Shown: in pieces, positions 23,280-35,253 of the stretch | Layout of the letters: each line of letters starts with the position of its first letter | Position numbering within the stretch: the first letter of the stretch is position 1 | Source: Amborella trichopoda | Taxonomy: Eukaryota > Streptophyta > Magnoliopsida > Amborellales > Amborellaceae | DNA: 64,000 nucleotides | Assembly: GCF_000471905.2 (NCBI RefSeq) | Contig: NW_006499810.1 | Coordinates: forward strand, 4,447,498-4,511,497 | Direction of reading: 5' to 3' | The notes under the pieces: generated by a model | Told to the model about the DNA's origin: nothing | Seen by the model: only the letters and a program-made list of their open reading frames with translations | The model's database searches: none | Made by a program: the position numbers and the translations under genes

Positions 23280-26048
23280 TTAGTCTAAGTTTGAAGTCAG
23301 GCTCAGGGGGGCACTAGGGTTTCTTTGGCTTTGACTTCTTATGCTTCTTAGTGGAGGAAGATGGTTGTGTCTTAGCTTGAGCTGCCAGGGGGTCAGTAAC
23401 TGTTAAGAATCTAGCTACCTAGGCTAACGTCATTCTCAGTCGCTTTCGTTGCGTCCTGCTTATTTGATCTCTTCAAATTCTCTGTCAGGAGCCTCGAAGT
23501 CTTGACATTTCAAGGTTGCACCAGCAGGAGACATTGGGAAAGAAGGATGAGAAGCAAAAGAAGAAGAAGAAGGAGAAGGAGAAGGGACAAAAGGTGGGGG
23601 ACTTTTAAGGTCGTTCCCCTCATCAGACCGATCTGGGCAGGTTTTTACATCATCACCAGGGTTGGACGTGTGCAAGGGACCTTTTAGGTCTTTCCCTTGC
23701 TTAGACCGTTGGAGAGTGCTTTAAACGTCATCACCCTCATTGGACGTGATCTAAGGAGAAGATAACTTGGGGACGTCCTCTTGATGGGATGGAGAAGGAA
23801 GGAGGATCGAGTCAAGGATAAAGTCCATTAAAGTTGGCAGTGGGCGAAGGGGCTTGAGAAATTTCTGCTCAAATGGCAGTTGAGTCGTCTTCTTTCTCTG
23901 GAGAGCAGCCCTTGATGCACGTCTCCTTCTGGTTTTCTGAGGTGGTGCTTTATTTGTCTCGCTCCTCTTGCGAACAGCCTTAGCTTGGCGAACTGATTCT
24001 CACCTTAAAGACTTGAGTCTAGTTCTTGGTGGACTATCCATGTCTGGGAGGTCAAGGGTTCAGTAGTACCTAAATCACTATTACGAAGGTCTTGTGTCGA
24101 GAGGCCCTCTTAAACCAGTGGAGTAGTGGCTTGGGGATCACTTATTGGAACGTTGTAAGACTCTTGACATTCTTGTATTTTCTTTGTGATTATATCATGG
24201 AAAATGGTACATTCGCACAGGTAATGCCCCCATTTCTGGTGGTATGGGCACCAACGACCCTCAGTTCCCCGGGCAAGGCATCGAGGCTGCCTTGCCGATT
24301 TCGGTGTGATAAGACTTTCTTGAAGCATTATAACAAAAAAGGCATGAAGAAGACCAGGCACTTCGTCTTCCTCTTGGACCGTGACTGTATGGGAGGTTTC
24401 TGCTGCTCCGAATGCCTTTTTTAGTTCTTCAAGCTTGATGCAGTCTTTCAGCGTGAAGCAATCATCTGTGGAGAATTGATCCTTCAATGGTAAGGACATT
24501 AATTCGTCTGAGTATCGAGCTCAGCTTGCTCAGGGAACTTGGTCTCTAGAAGCTGGATCATGTTCTATTCCAGCAATAATCGAAATAGCGCAGGGACCAA
24601 TTCCTTCTCAAATGGGTAGACCTTATTCCTATGCCTTGTCCAATAATCTTCCCGACTAAGATTTGTAGGTGGGGGTACTCGGTTGTACGACTGTTGTTAC
24701 TTGCCTGCCTGAGGCGTTGTCTTTGTTGAGCTCACACCCTTGGAGAGGTCTTGGGAGGGAGCATTCTTTGGATTAGTGACCATGACAGCTACACTGATCT
24801 CTCCTTTTTGTTTGTTGCCCCCAGTGTTAGTCCGAGAGCTACCATTGCCCTAGTTGTTTCCCGAGCTTGCCGATGGCAATCGTGACCCACCGTGGTGGCG
24901 TGATAGGCTTTCTATGCGGACAGATTTAGAGATCAGCTCTGACATGGAAGTCGGATTGGAGGCCTCAACATGTATAGTGATTTCAAGTCACATGTTCCGC
25001 ACACAAGTTTGAACTACTTCCTTCTCAAGCATAGGATTGGGATGTCGAGCAGCTAAATTCTCCATCTTGATATGAACTGGTCCACGGGCTCATTAGGGTC
25101 TCGGGTCAAGGTGAGAAGCTCAATGGTTGGAACCACTCTCTCGACCTCGTAGAAGCGCTGGTGGAAGAGTTTCTCCATTTCCTCTCAAGTATGCACCGAG
25201 TTTGGGGAAAGTAGAGCGTACTACTAAAAATCCGAGCCATCAAGGGTTTCAACGAACTGGCGGAGAAGGACTCTCCCATCAGCCACTGTCTCTTGACACG
25301 CTGCTTGGAAGAGGGCGATATGTTGATTTGGTGATGTGGTTCTGTTGAATAAGGGAAACTTCCCTTTCTTGTAATTTGAGGGAAACAGCACCTGGTCAAT
25401 GTATGAAGGGTACGGCCTTTGATAAGGTGTTGCACCTTGTATCCCCAAAATTTGTCTGTTCTTTAAGCTATGGGTAACCATAGCATCGATGTTTGCCTGT
25501 GAGACTGGGTGAAGGATAGAATTGTCCTGTGAAGCAAAGGGAAGGGGCTGCCTTGGAGGTGCACCATCTGAGTGATGGGAATTGACCTCATGGTTAGTTG
25601 ATTGTCGTGCGACATCTATACGATCTATCTTCTCCATCATTGCATGTACCATATCTTCAAACTTGTTCATGTTGTCTTCCTACGAGTCAGGTTCGTTTAT
25701 AAACCATTACGCTGACTATTTCTCCAGGGATGTCAGCCATAGTTGAAGTTGAGGGCTTGCGAACTTGACGGGTCGTACACGGCAGATCGGTCAACAAGGG
25801 GTCCTCATGCCCCGACTGAACTAGAGTTTTGTATGCCGATCGAGTGAGGACAGGTTATCTATGGTCTTGGGACCGTGGCTGCTGAGTGACTGGGTGTCAT
25901 TTTCTACAATGCTAACCATAGTGCAAGGCTCATGCCCTTCCTCTTCAAGCTTCGTCATCTGAAGAGTGTAGAAGGGGTTCAAGCGAAGAGGGTCATCAAA
26001 GTTGGTCACCCCGACCACCTCGATCACTTCCTTGGTCAGAATTTGCAA
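23280..26048 (-). pseudogene. Gag of copy B, frameshifted
   Basis: The blocks match copy A in order. At 26,048-25,821 is TNFDDPLRLNPFYTLQM; at 25,670-25,224 MNKFEDMVHAMMEKIDRID through to RQFVETLDGSDF, the start of the gag core; core sequence continues in broken frames to about 24,780. The frame at 24,499-24,110 has a Cys/His cluster, WCPYHQKWGHYLCECTIFHD, a probable zinc-binding nucleocapsid segment. Basic C-terminal pieces run to about 23,280. Stops separate the blocks, so no full Gag is made. Confidence 0.7.
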
Positions 26049-26320
26049 ACCCCTATCGTGTTTAGCTTTGAGTTTTCGATGGATCTCACGTTAAAATTGT
26101 GATCGGGACTGCGGCTGGTCGGTTCTTCTTGCACAAGAGGGAGCTGTCTCCATCAGGTGCGGCAAGGATGAGGGCCAGGGATTGAAGTTAACCTGGACCT
26201 GGGAGGATGAAGGGCTTGATCTTCCATCAGGTCTTTGCCTTGAGCTCTTTTGTGGGCTCTAGAGACATGACTAAAATGACGGTGCTGGTTCAAGATGGTA
26301 CCCTTGGGGAAGGTCTTCGA

Positions 26321-27091
26321 CTACCAAGGCTGGAGGTGCTTACTTGAAGAAGGAGGAGCAAGCAAGAGGAGGGTTGACTCATGAGAACACCTGAGTTGAG
26401 GGCGAGGGGTTGTCTGTGACGGCGAAGTGTGTGCACCCCCTGAAGAAGGATCACGGGTGACCTGGGGGTCAGCCCGGGCTCTAGCAAGTGGTCTGGCCTT
26501 AGGAAGCTGAGAACTGTGAGCAGGTGTTTGTAAGAGAACAAGTGGGAGCCTGCCCCTTACAGGTTGTGCTAGTGTGTGTTGAGTAGGAGGACGAGGAGGT
26601 CGTATTCCGTGTACATGGGTTGGCGCAACGACGATGTTGCCTCGAGCAGTTGGATGCATATGATCAACGTGTGCAGGACCTGGCCTTGGGGGGTCTGATC
26701 CTAGATGTTGAATCGAGGTAACACAAGGGTTGCCGCGAGGTGTGGCTCGAGTGGATGACCCACGAACCTTATGGTGTGTGCCAGAGGTGGAGGCCACGAG
26801 GTCTCCACCTCGATGTCTCGAGCCTCTAGGGATAGAGACTAGTGGTGGTGCAAGAACATGAGGGGTAGCCTTACGGCGACCCATAGAAGCAATGGAAACT
26901 TGTTTGCCTTTTGTAGAAAGGGACAGAGCAGCCTTCCGGAGTACCTCAGCAATATGACTTACAAGTGACTTGCCGGTGGTAGGGTGTGTGTTGTGTGCGG
27001 CAACAAATGTGTTGCTAATGCAAGGCGCCTTGACGGATGTTCCACCAGAGCTAGGAGACAAGGAGTTAGGAACCTTTAAGTCCCTGCTCAC
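26321..27091 (-). CDS. ORF1, Pro/Arg/His/Ser-rich protein upstream of gag (copy B)
   Basis: A 256-codon open frame in the same place as the 245-codon ORF1 of copy A, and aligned with it from end to end with one insertion of about 11 codons near residue 60. Shared stretches include RRKATPHVLAPPLVSIP and HESTLLLLAPPSSSKHL. No domain is recognised; the protein would be strongly basic and disordered. Position before gag matches the extra ORF of Ogre elements. Being open in both copies hints at past selection, but the test needs codon-level comparison. Confidence 0.5.
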   Translation of the reverse strand: MSRDLKVPNSLSPSSGGTSVKAPCISNTFVAAHNTHPTTGKSLVSHIAEVLRKAALSLSTKGKQVSIASMGRRKATPHVLAPPLVSIPRGSRHRGGDLVASTSGTHHKVRGSSTRATPRGNPCVTSIQHLGSDPPRPGPAHVDHMHPTARGNIVVAPTHVHGIRPPRPPTQHTLAQPVRGRLPLVLLQTPAHSSQLPKARPLARARADPQVTRDPSSGGAHTSPSQTTPRPQLRCSHESTLLLLAPPSSSKHLQPW

Positions 27092-27316
27092 ACCAATCCA
27101 GGTTAAGACCTAAGAGCTGGACCGGGGGTCTTTGCTCAAAAGGAGGGTTGGGAATGAATTTCGAGGAACTTGTTCCCTGGGGACACTCGTGAATGTGGGG
27201 ACAAGAAAATCCCTGATCCGGATGAATGGGTTATAGAGCCAGGAAGCCATAAGTGCAGATACATAAAATAAATGGAGACACTTAGTCAAACAAGCACGAT
27301 CCAACTAAGCGGTAGT

Positions 27317-27340
27317 AAGTCCCTAGTGGAGTCCCCAAGC
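27317..27340 (-). promoter_or_regulatory. Primer binding site of copy B
   Basis: The minus strand reads GCTTGGGGACTCCACTAGGG then ACTT directly after the LTR end CACCTAACCA. It matches the site of copy A at 10,681-10,704 with three or four changes. Confidence 0.7.
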
Positions 27341-29723
27341 TGGTTAGGTGTCTCGATCTCACCCTTTAGATCTAGGTGATCTGACGGCACGTGTCTCAGG
27401 TTTCAGTGGAACCCGGGATGTGAGATCACTCTCTCGAGAACCTTGCTCAAAAACAAGGGCTGGTGGACCAACCGATGAGAGAGGAATTTAAAGTGGGCTC
27501 AGCACTTACTCGAGCTGGCTCGCGTGGGCTCCCTCTTAGATCATGAAGAAATCCCCCCAGTCGTAAAATTGGTTTGGAATCGCCTCCCTTGGCTTGTATT
27601 CTCCTATTTCTACAATCACACACATATGGAAAATGTTACAAGACAGGTGGGTCACGGGACCGCACCTTGCCTTTAGGTGAATGTACACAAGTGTGCACAT
27701 TCAAAAGATGAGATGAATGAGAGGACGAAGATTGGGGTGAGAAGAATTTGATCGAGTGGTGAAACCGACACAGTGACCTGACTAGTAGGTAATGGACCGG
27801 TCCTGGTAGTAAAACGAGCTTGGTAGCTCAGACTGGCTCAACAGAGTTACTACTAGACGACTGTACCAATGCAGACTAGCTAGATACAATGACTTGTCTG
27901 TCGTGGTAATAAAGCGGGCACAGTAACTATGACCAGCGCAACGACATTACAGCTAAACAACAAGACTACCATTGAAGGCTAGTCTCAACCCTTCTTGATC
28001 AAACGACAGAGTAAAAGAAAGAAGAGAGATCAAAGAGAGAAAGAAAAGAAGATAGAAAAGAAAGGAAATAAGGGGAATTAAAGAAGAAGAAGAGAAGAGA
28101 AAAGAGAAGGAAATAGAGAGAGAGAGAGGTGAGACAGAAGGCGATAAGAGAAGAAGAAGACATGAATAGAAAGAAGAGGAAAGAAAAAGAAGAAAGAAGA
28201 GCATGAGAGAAGATGAGGGAGAAGAAAGGAAGAAAGGAGAGAGAAAAGATGGGAGTAAGAGGGATAAGAGAGACACAAATTGCATTACGATAAGGAGAAG
28301 GGAGAAACTCAGTCGGCAATAGAAGAGAGAGAAGGGAGAAACTCAGACGGCAATGGACCTCCATCTTCTTGGACTGAAGAAGATAAAAGAAAGGCACAGG
28401 CAGTGCTAAGGATTCGTCGGCTGGGCTAGGAGAAAGAGAGGGGAGAAAACACAGGCAGCGCTAAGGTTTTGTCGTCTGGGATAGAAGAAAGGAGAAAACT
28501 CAGGCGGCACTAAGGTTTCACCGTCTGAGACAAACGAAAGGAGAAAATTCATGCGGTGTTGAGGTTTTGCCGTCTGAGACAGAAGAAATGAGAAAACTCA
28601 TGCGACGTTGAGGTTTTGCCATCTGAGACAGAAGAAATGAGAAAACTCAAGCAGCGCTAAGGTTTTTCCGTTTGAGACAAAGAAATGAGAAAACTCAGGC
28701 AGCGCTAAGGTTTCACCTTCTGAGACAGAAGAAATGGGAGAGTGAGAGCACAGAGGGTGATGAAATTGTACTGTCTGGGACAGGAGAGAGAGAGAGAGAG
28801 GGGATTTTGACAGAGACCCGGCTCGCCATTTTGGCTAGGGCCCTGCCCATTGCCTGTGTCTCAGGAAAAAAAAAAAAAGAACATCACACCAGGCAAGTGG
28901 TACACCATGGATGGATGGAGGAAAGAAGGAAGAATAGAGATGTGATAAATCAGAGCAGAAACGGAGAGAAAGAGATAAAGACGAAAGCAGGGAAGAGAAA
29001 GGGAGAGACGAGAAAGAAAATAAGAGATAGAGACGAGGGAGAAAATGGGAGAGAGAAAGAAATAGAGATGAGGAAAGAGGAGAGAGAAAATTACCTTACC
29101 GAAGGGTACTAGCCTTTTTCTTTTCTCTCCTCTCTCTCTCTCCAAGACACACCCACGAACTCAAAGCAAGAATTGAGACTTTATTGATCGATGCGTAAAA
29201 TGAACGAGCCTCTTTTTACAATTTGGCCGCTCGAATGAGGCACGCTGCTGCTGATTTTTTACATATCAAAATGCTCATCTTGACGAGACGAACCTTTAAT
29301 ACAAGGTGGCCACATGAGAATAGTGTGCGAGCTACCCCTTTTCAGTATTTTACCCATAACTTTATCTTGGAGCGCCCGATTATGCTAAGACTTGACCCAT
29401 GAGGGTTTTCAACCGTTTCAAAGCCAATGGCAGTGGTCCCATAGCTATTTGATGTACTAAAAATATAGTTCTAGTTATGGGGTCCATTTCAGGGTGTTAG
29501 AGGCCGATTTTGTCGAAATTGTTTCTTTGTGTTCACTGCCTTAGATATGTCTGATTGCGATGAAACTTGGCAGGTGGCCTTTTGAATTGCTTCTAAAGAT
29601 ATTTGACTAGTTCTGGGGCTATTCTGAGACTGCCAAAATTTCCATTGTTTTGTCAGGCTTTATTGACTTGCTTCGTCTTTATTCTGCATCAGGGATCAAG
29701 GTGCTAAAAAAAATGTTCAAACA
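27341..29723 (-). repeat. 5' LTR of copy B
   Basis: On the minus strand it starts TGTTTGAACATTTTTT (29,723) and ends CACCTAACCA (27,341), giving TG...CA ends over 2,383 bases. It contains a purine-rich block (28,000-28,280), a 50-bp tandem repeat (28,385-28,760) and a second GA tract (28,900-29,140). Compared with the solo LTR at 31,524-34,614 it lacks roughly 650 bases in the middle of U3. Confidence 0.8.
28385..28760. repeat. LTR-internal tandem repeat, about 50 bp period
   Basis: Seven or eight units of the form AACTCAGGCGGCACTAAGG...CGTCTGAGACAGAAGAAATGAG. Position matches 11,460-12,240 in copy A, but the unit sequence has drifted (CAGGCAGCGCTAAGG instead of CAACCGACGCTAGG). Confidence 0.75.
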
Positions 29724-31028
29724 CCAATTGTCAAGATGAATATTATTCGTGTTCTTTTTTCTATCACAGTTAATTGTGGGTGGTCTCCACATCATATGAA
29801 TGTTAAAAATATCTTCTTACATGGTAACCTTGAAGAAGAACTCTATATGAGTCTTCCTCCAAGTCATTCTAAAGAAAATGAGAAAGGTCTTGTATGAAAA
29901 TTTAAGAAGGCCTTGTATGAACATAAACAATCACTTAGCACATGGTATGCCAAACTCAACTTACATTGATGAATGTCGGGTTTCTTAAAAGTTCCGTTGA
30001 TTCTTCGATATTTGTAAAAAATGGGACTTTAGGTACAACAGTTGTACTCATTTATGTTGATGATATTATCGTTATAGGTGATGATAAAGAAAGAATCATA
30101 CAGTTTAAAAATTATCTTCATAAGAATTTGACATTAAGGACCTTAGTCAACTAAAGTATTTTCTGGGCATTGAAGTAGCACATTAAAAAAATGGACTCTT
30201 CATTTCTCAAAGGAAATATGTATTAGATCTATTGTAAGAAACTGAGAAATTGGGAGTCGAACCGGTTGACACTCCTATTGACATTAATTGCAAGCTTAAT
30301 TTAACAAATAGAAAACCTCTTGAGTAGGGCCTCTTTCAAAGAGTTGGGGGCAGATTGATTGACTTGACTGTGGCACGACCAGATATAATGTAGAGAGTTA
30401 GTCTTGTGAGCCAATTTATGCATTCTCTTAGATCGTGTCATATGGAGGTTGTCGATATAATTCTCAGATATCTTAAGTCATCACCTGGTAAAGGTGTTTG
30501 GTTGAAACCAAATGTTCACACTCATTTTATTGGTTATTTTGATGCTGACTGGGCAGGTAGTCCAATTGATAGGAGATCCATTACTGGCTATTGTACGTTG
30601 GTTGGAGGAAACATAATTATTGGGAAAAGCAAGACATAAAATGTAGTTTCTTGATCCAGTGTAGAGGCCGAATACAGAGCTATGGCTTCAACTACAAGTG
30701 AATCGATGTGGCTAAAATACCTACTTCGAGATATGGGATTCCCAACGGTCAATCCAATGGAGAAATCCAGTGGAGATGTTATGTGATAATCAAGCAGGTA
30801 TGTATATAGCCTCCAATCCAGTTTTTCATGAAAGAATCAAGCACATAGAAGTTGATTGTCACTTTGTGAGAGAAAATGTCTAGTAAAAAATTATTCGTAC
30901 TTCTAATGTTCAAAGTGAAGAGAAACTTACAGACAAGTTTACCAAACCTATTGAAAAGACAAAGTTCCATCAAATACTGTCTAAGTTGGGCATCATTGAT
31001 ATCTACGCATCAACTTGAGGGGGAGTTT
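29724..31028 (+). pseudogene. Ty1-copia RT/RNase H, 5'-truncated fragment
   Basis: The sequence starts inside RT exactly at the outer edge of the copy B LTR (PIVKMNIIRVLF, then NIFLHGNLEEELYMSLPP). YVDD lies at 30,053-30,064 in LIYVDDIIVIGDD. RNase H follows in pieces: YFDADWAGSPIDRRSITGY (30,538 on), then SSVEAEYRAMAS and the C-terminal [12 protein letters not shown] purine tract TTGAGGGGGAG at 31,014-31,025 precedes the LTR. Several stops and frame changes are present. The natural reading is that the Tat element B inserted into a copia element and this is the right-hand piece; the left-hand piece is not in view. Confidence 0.8.
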
Positions 31029-31309
31029 TGAAAGTTATATAAACCATATATTGAGTTTCTTATGTTGTATATTATAAGATATTAAAGTTTCCTATATTGA
31101 GTTTCCTATTTTGTGGGATTACTATTGTAAAGAGACTTGTTTCCTAAAAAGCAAGAGTTGTAACTCTATATATCTCTAGTAAACCAGAGTAATCCTCATG
31201 AATGAAATAGTAGCTTAGCCTTTGGGGATGTAGGAACCATTGTTGTACCACGTATAGCTCGTGGTGATCTTTCTCTCTCTTCATTTCTTTCTTCATTGCA
31301 ATTTTTACA
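31029..31309 (+). repeat. 3' LTR of the truncated copia element (approximate end)
   Basis: It begins TGAAAGTTATATAAACC just after the polypurine tract and contains CTCTATATATCTCTAG. The proposed end, ATTGCAATTTTTACA, is a guess from copia LTR style because no second copy is in the window. 31,310-31,523 holds nothing recognisable. Confidence 0.5.
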
Positions 31310-32399
31310 TAAAAGGATTTTATAAACCCGTACTTACGTAGAAAATGGGAGATCACCAGATGATCCAGAGAAGAATTCTTCCAAGATATTATCTAGAAAA
31401 CCAAACTGATTTTATCCCAAACATAGACCAATTTGTTGGAAACTGAAAGAGCCTTATCATGGTTATTCTCTTCGATCTAATCATCCTTTGAGAAGTTATA
31501 AGCCTAACACCTGGACTTGCCGATGGTTAGGTGCCTTGATCTCGCCCTCCGAATCTGGATGAACGGGCATCATGCGTCTCGGGTTTTGGGGGAACCCGAG
31601 ACTTTGAGATCGCTCTCTTAAGAACCTCATTCAGAAGCGAGGGCAAGTAAACCAACCGATGAGAGAGGAATTTAAGGTGGGCTGGGGACTTACTCGGGCT
31701 GGCTCACGTGGGCGTCCTCTTAGATCACGAAGAAAGCCCCCCAGTCATAGAACTGGTTCAGAATCACCTCCCTTGGCCTGTATTTTCTTGTTTCTGCAAT
31801 CACACACACATGATTAACAAGACAAGTAGGTCGAAAGAGACCCCCACCTTGTCTTTGAGCGAATGTACACGGACATGCACATTCAAAAGAAGAAAAGGGT
31901 AAGAGGGTAAGTAAAAGAAAGAGAAAGATGTAGATCATAGGAATTTTGACTAGGTGGCGAGGCTAATGCAGCAGCTAGATCAGCAACTGATTGTCCTGGC
32001 GTGGTAGCAAAACCAGCACGATAACTAGATCGGCACAACAGAAACACTACTAGACACCAGAACAATCATCGATCAGCCTGACACAATGGCTAGCCTATCA
32101 TGGCAGTAAGGCAGGCACGATAACTAAGACCGACTCAACGACAATTATGCTAGACGACAAGACTATCATGACAATGTTTATCTCAACCTCTCTTGGTCAA
32201 CTGAGAGAGAGAGAAGAAAGAAGAGAGATAAAAGGAAATATGCACAGTACTACCGATATCATGCATGTGAGAAGAAGACGAGATGAGCAATGAGAGAGAA
32301 GGAAAAAGGGAAAGACGAAAGAGAGAAGGGAAAGAATGAAGAAGAAAGAGAGAGAAGAGAGAAAGGGAACACGAGCGACGATGAGAAAAAATATATGAA

Positions 32400-32790
32400 A
32401 GAACATGGACAGCGATGAGCTCCTGCCTTCCATGACAGAAGGATATGAAGAGAGAGAAAACATGGGCGCCAAGGATCCTACGCTGTCTGTGACAAAAGAA
32501 AGAGAGAAGAGAGAGAATACATGGATGAAGATGTGTTTCCACCGTCCATGAGAAAAGAATGAGAGAAGAGAGAGAAGACATGGACGACGATGTGCTTTCA
32601 TCGTTCATGACAAAAGAATGAGAGAAGAGAGAGAAGACATAGGCGGCGATGTGCTTCCACCGTCCATGACAAAAGAATGAGAGAAGAGAGAGAAGACATG
32701 GGCGGCGATGTGTTTCCACCATCCATGACAGACGATTAAAAAGCGAGAGTACATGGACAGCAATGTGGTTCCGCCGTCCATGACAGAAGG
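32400..32790. repeat. LTR-internal tandem repeat, about 60 bp period
   Basis: Six or seven units of the form GAAGACATGGGCGGCGATGT..TTCCACCGTCCATGACAAAAG. Same position as the arrays in the other two LTRs, with a different unit sequence. Confidence 0.75.
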
Positions 32791-32939
32791 GAAGACAAGG
32801 AGACTTTGACAGAGGCCCGGCCCTCCACTCGGGTTAAGGCCCGGCTCGTTGTTCGTGTCTCTGAAGCAAGAAGACATCATGTCAAGCGATAGACTCCACC
32901 ATGCATGAATAGAGAAGAAAACGAGAGTACAGAGAGACA

Positions 32940-33165
32940 ATAGGAAAGAGAAGAGAGAGAGAGGAAAGATAAAACAAAGAAGGAAAGTGGATAAAGAAGA
33001 TCAGAGAAAAAATAGGAAAGAAAGATGGACAAGAGGAAAGATAAAGAGAAAGATAGAGACAAAGAGAGAGAAAGAGATAGATAGAGATAAGGAGAGAGAA
33101 AGAGAGATGAGTGGAGGAGAGAGAAAAAGAGAGATGAGAGGAGGAGAGAGAAAATTACCTTCACT
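32940..33165. repeat. GA-rich simple repeat
   Basis: Purine-rich (GAGAGAAAGAGA)n. Frames through it are low-complexity artefacts. Confidence 0.85.
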
Positions 33166-34614
33166 AAAGGGTACTAGACCTTTTCTTCTCTCTCCTCTCT
33201 CTCTCTCCAAGATGTGCCCACAATTTGAACATGAAAACTCTCAAATTTTATTGATGAGTATTGAAAATCCAGGGTCCTATAACAATTGTGTTTAACATGT
33301 ACTTATGGAATTGGGCCCAAACATGGGTGGATGCCTAAAAACTACCTAAATTGATGATAATTAAAATTTAATTGAATTAAAATAATTCTAAAATTGGGCC
33401 CAAAAGGACTGTTTTGCCCCTGCCCAGCAATTTCTAAAATTCCAAAACAGTCCCTACTGTTGCCCTAGAACTTGTGTGATCTTCTGTGGATGATTCGGGG
33501 TTGCTCTGGTGCCTTTTTGAAAGAAAGATAATCATTTTCTATTATGGATCGACATGGCGATCAATATGATACCAACTTCGAGCAATGGATAGTGTTTTTA
33601 AGTCACGATCATGCGACTTGAAATTTGGATGAATCTTGCAAACTTTGGATCGATAGTGTGCTTGTTTCTTGATGTTTTTCCGTTATTTCTTCATTGTATT
33701 GCACTGACCACGCCATCACGATCATGTGGCAACAAACACATCTTGAATTCGTGTCTGGACAAAGATTTTACGACCTTGGAGTTTTGGTCGGAAACTGGAA
33801 TTTCGACGTCAGAATTTACAAGAACTTTATTGGCTTCATGTATAAAATTCAACCGTTCATTATGTATGGGGTTCGGACCAACGGTAGCCCTATACCTTAC
33901 GCACACGATGGAACTGGTCTCGCATCAATGCGCGAGCGCCGTGATTTAGCCGCTCGAGCGAGGCGTGTCGCTGTTGATTTGTTTTTAACTTTATTCACAG
34001 ATCAGCAACTTCTCTCTAGCTTTTCTCCCTGCTCGGGCATCATCACGGGACTTGCCACATATTGAAACGCCTCATCTTGACGAGACAAACACGCTCACAA
34101 AATTTCAACACAATCCGACATCGGACAAATGAGATATGGCCCTCAAAATTCACTACCCGTGATTATAAAAACAGTCACCTTTAATGGTGATTTGGTGTAG
34201 AGAGGCCACACGAGAATAGTGTGCGGCCTACCCCTTTCTGGTTGGTTACCCATGAATTTGTCCTGGAGTGCCCGATTAAGCCGAAACTTGACCCATATTT
34301 TTTACCATTTCGGATCCAATGGGGCTAGTCCCACAATAATTTGACTCACCAAAAATAGAGCTCTAGTTACAGGGTCCGTTTCAGGGTGCTAGAGACTGAT
34401 TTTTTTGAAATTGTTTTTTTGTTTGCACTGCCTTAGACATGTCGCACTACGACGAAACTTGACAGGTGGCCTCTTGAAGTACTTAAGAACATTTTGACTC
34501 GTTCTGAAGAAATTTTGAGACTGTCAAGAATTCCATTGTATGTCAAGGCGTTATTGACCGGCTTCCTCTTTATTCTGCATCAGGGACCAAAGTGTTGAAA
34601 AATGTCTTCAAACA

Positions 34615-35248
34615 ACTGAGGCTCTACAACATGTTATCTTGAGTTTTATGACTACCACAAGTAAGAATCTGATCCCGACCCAAAAAAGCAGTCAATAGTG
34701 AGCCACAAGTGGCCAAAAATAATCTGCAAACGCCATAAGAGCTTGCAGCATACACTCTATTGTGGCTAGCAATGGGCTGCATGTGGCTTATTGTACACCA
34801 CAGGCTTCCTGTTGTAGTATGTACATAACAATGCATTTTGTTTCGTTTGCGGCCTACATTAGGCCGCATTCAGCCACAACATATGATTGCATGCAGCCGA
34901 TAATTGACCACAAGTTGCCCACTATCCGCATGGGGCCTCACCTTTCTGGCATAGCATAGACCCATAAATACACCTTTGCATAGTAGTTTTAACGACCAAG
35001 ATGGAAAAGGGTGGAGAAAGGAATAAGAAATGAGAGAGAGAGGAAATAAGATCTAATATGGAATCGATTAAGTAGAACGTTGATTCTGAGAAATTCAAAA
35101 GAAAGAGACCATGTCCTTGACTTGTTAAAGCTTTTGATCCCTACCAAGCAACAGGTAGACTTTCTTCCAATTCTGACTAATATATATGTACTTCGACATC
35201 AGGGATACTTCTACCCTTCCATTTCAACCCTTTCGAGGATCGATTGTT
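34615..35248. other. Unassigned intergenic stretch
   Basis: No coding region is supported. 34,640-34,960 has many GGCCGCAT/ATGCGGCC-like and GTGGCC words (for example GGCCTACATTAGGCCGC), which could be the sub-terminal repeats of a DNA transposon, but no terminal inverted repeat was found. Confidence 0.3.
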
Positions 35249-35253
35249 TATAA
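35249..35253. repeat. Target site duplication (TATAA), left
   Basis: TATAA directly precedes the 5' LTR and is repeated at 50,805-50,809 after the 3' LTR. Confidence 0.85.

Larger units (their letters stand above)
17311..29723 (-). mobile_element. Tat/Ogre-like Ty3-gypsy element, copy B (protease-less)
   Basis: Reading the minus strand: LTR (29,723-27,341), PBS, ORF1, gag, linker, RT, RNase H, a second RNase H, integrase, then a long 3' region with a plus-strand promoter. Two RNase H domains plus the motifs CPKDDFPLP and YVDDLVVKS place it in the Tat lineage. The expected protease between gag and RT is missing. No separate 3' LTR with a TGTTTGAA start is visible left of 17,311; the LTR at 10,705-13,121 could have served, which would make A and B a recombinant compound. 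All pol and gag frames are damaged. Confidence 0.75.
31524..34614 (-). repeat. Solo LTR of the Tat/Ogre family
   Basis: Ends are TGTTTGAAGACATTTT (34,614, minus strand) and CACCTAACCA (31,524), the same as the copy B LTR, over 3,091 bases. It is the most complete of the three LTRs. No PBS or gag follows at the left edge (GCCGA...) and no polypurine tract or coding sequence lies to the right, so it is a solo LTR or cut remnant. The flanking five bases (GCCGA left, ACTGA right) do not match, so no target duplication is shown. Confidence 0.7.

Noticed and set aside
31519-34619. Target duplication around the solo LTR
   Set aside because: The flanking bases GCCGA and ACTGA do not match well enough to be a 5-bp duplication.
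34640-34960. CACTA-type transposon end
   Set aside because: Repeated GGCC/GCGGCC words suggest sub-terminal repeats, but no CACTA terminus or transposase is present.
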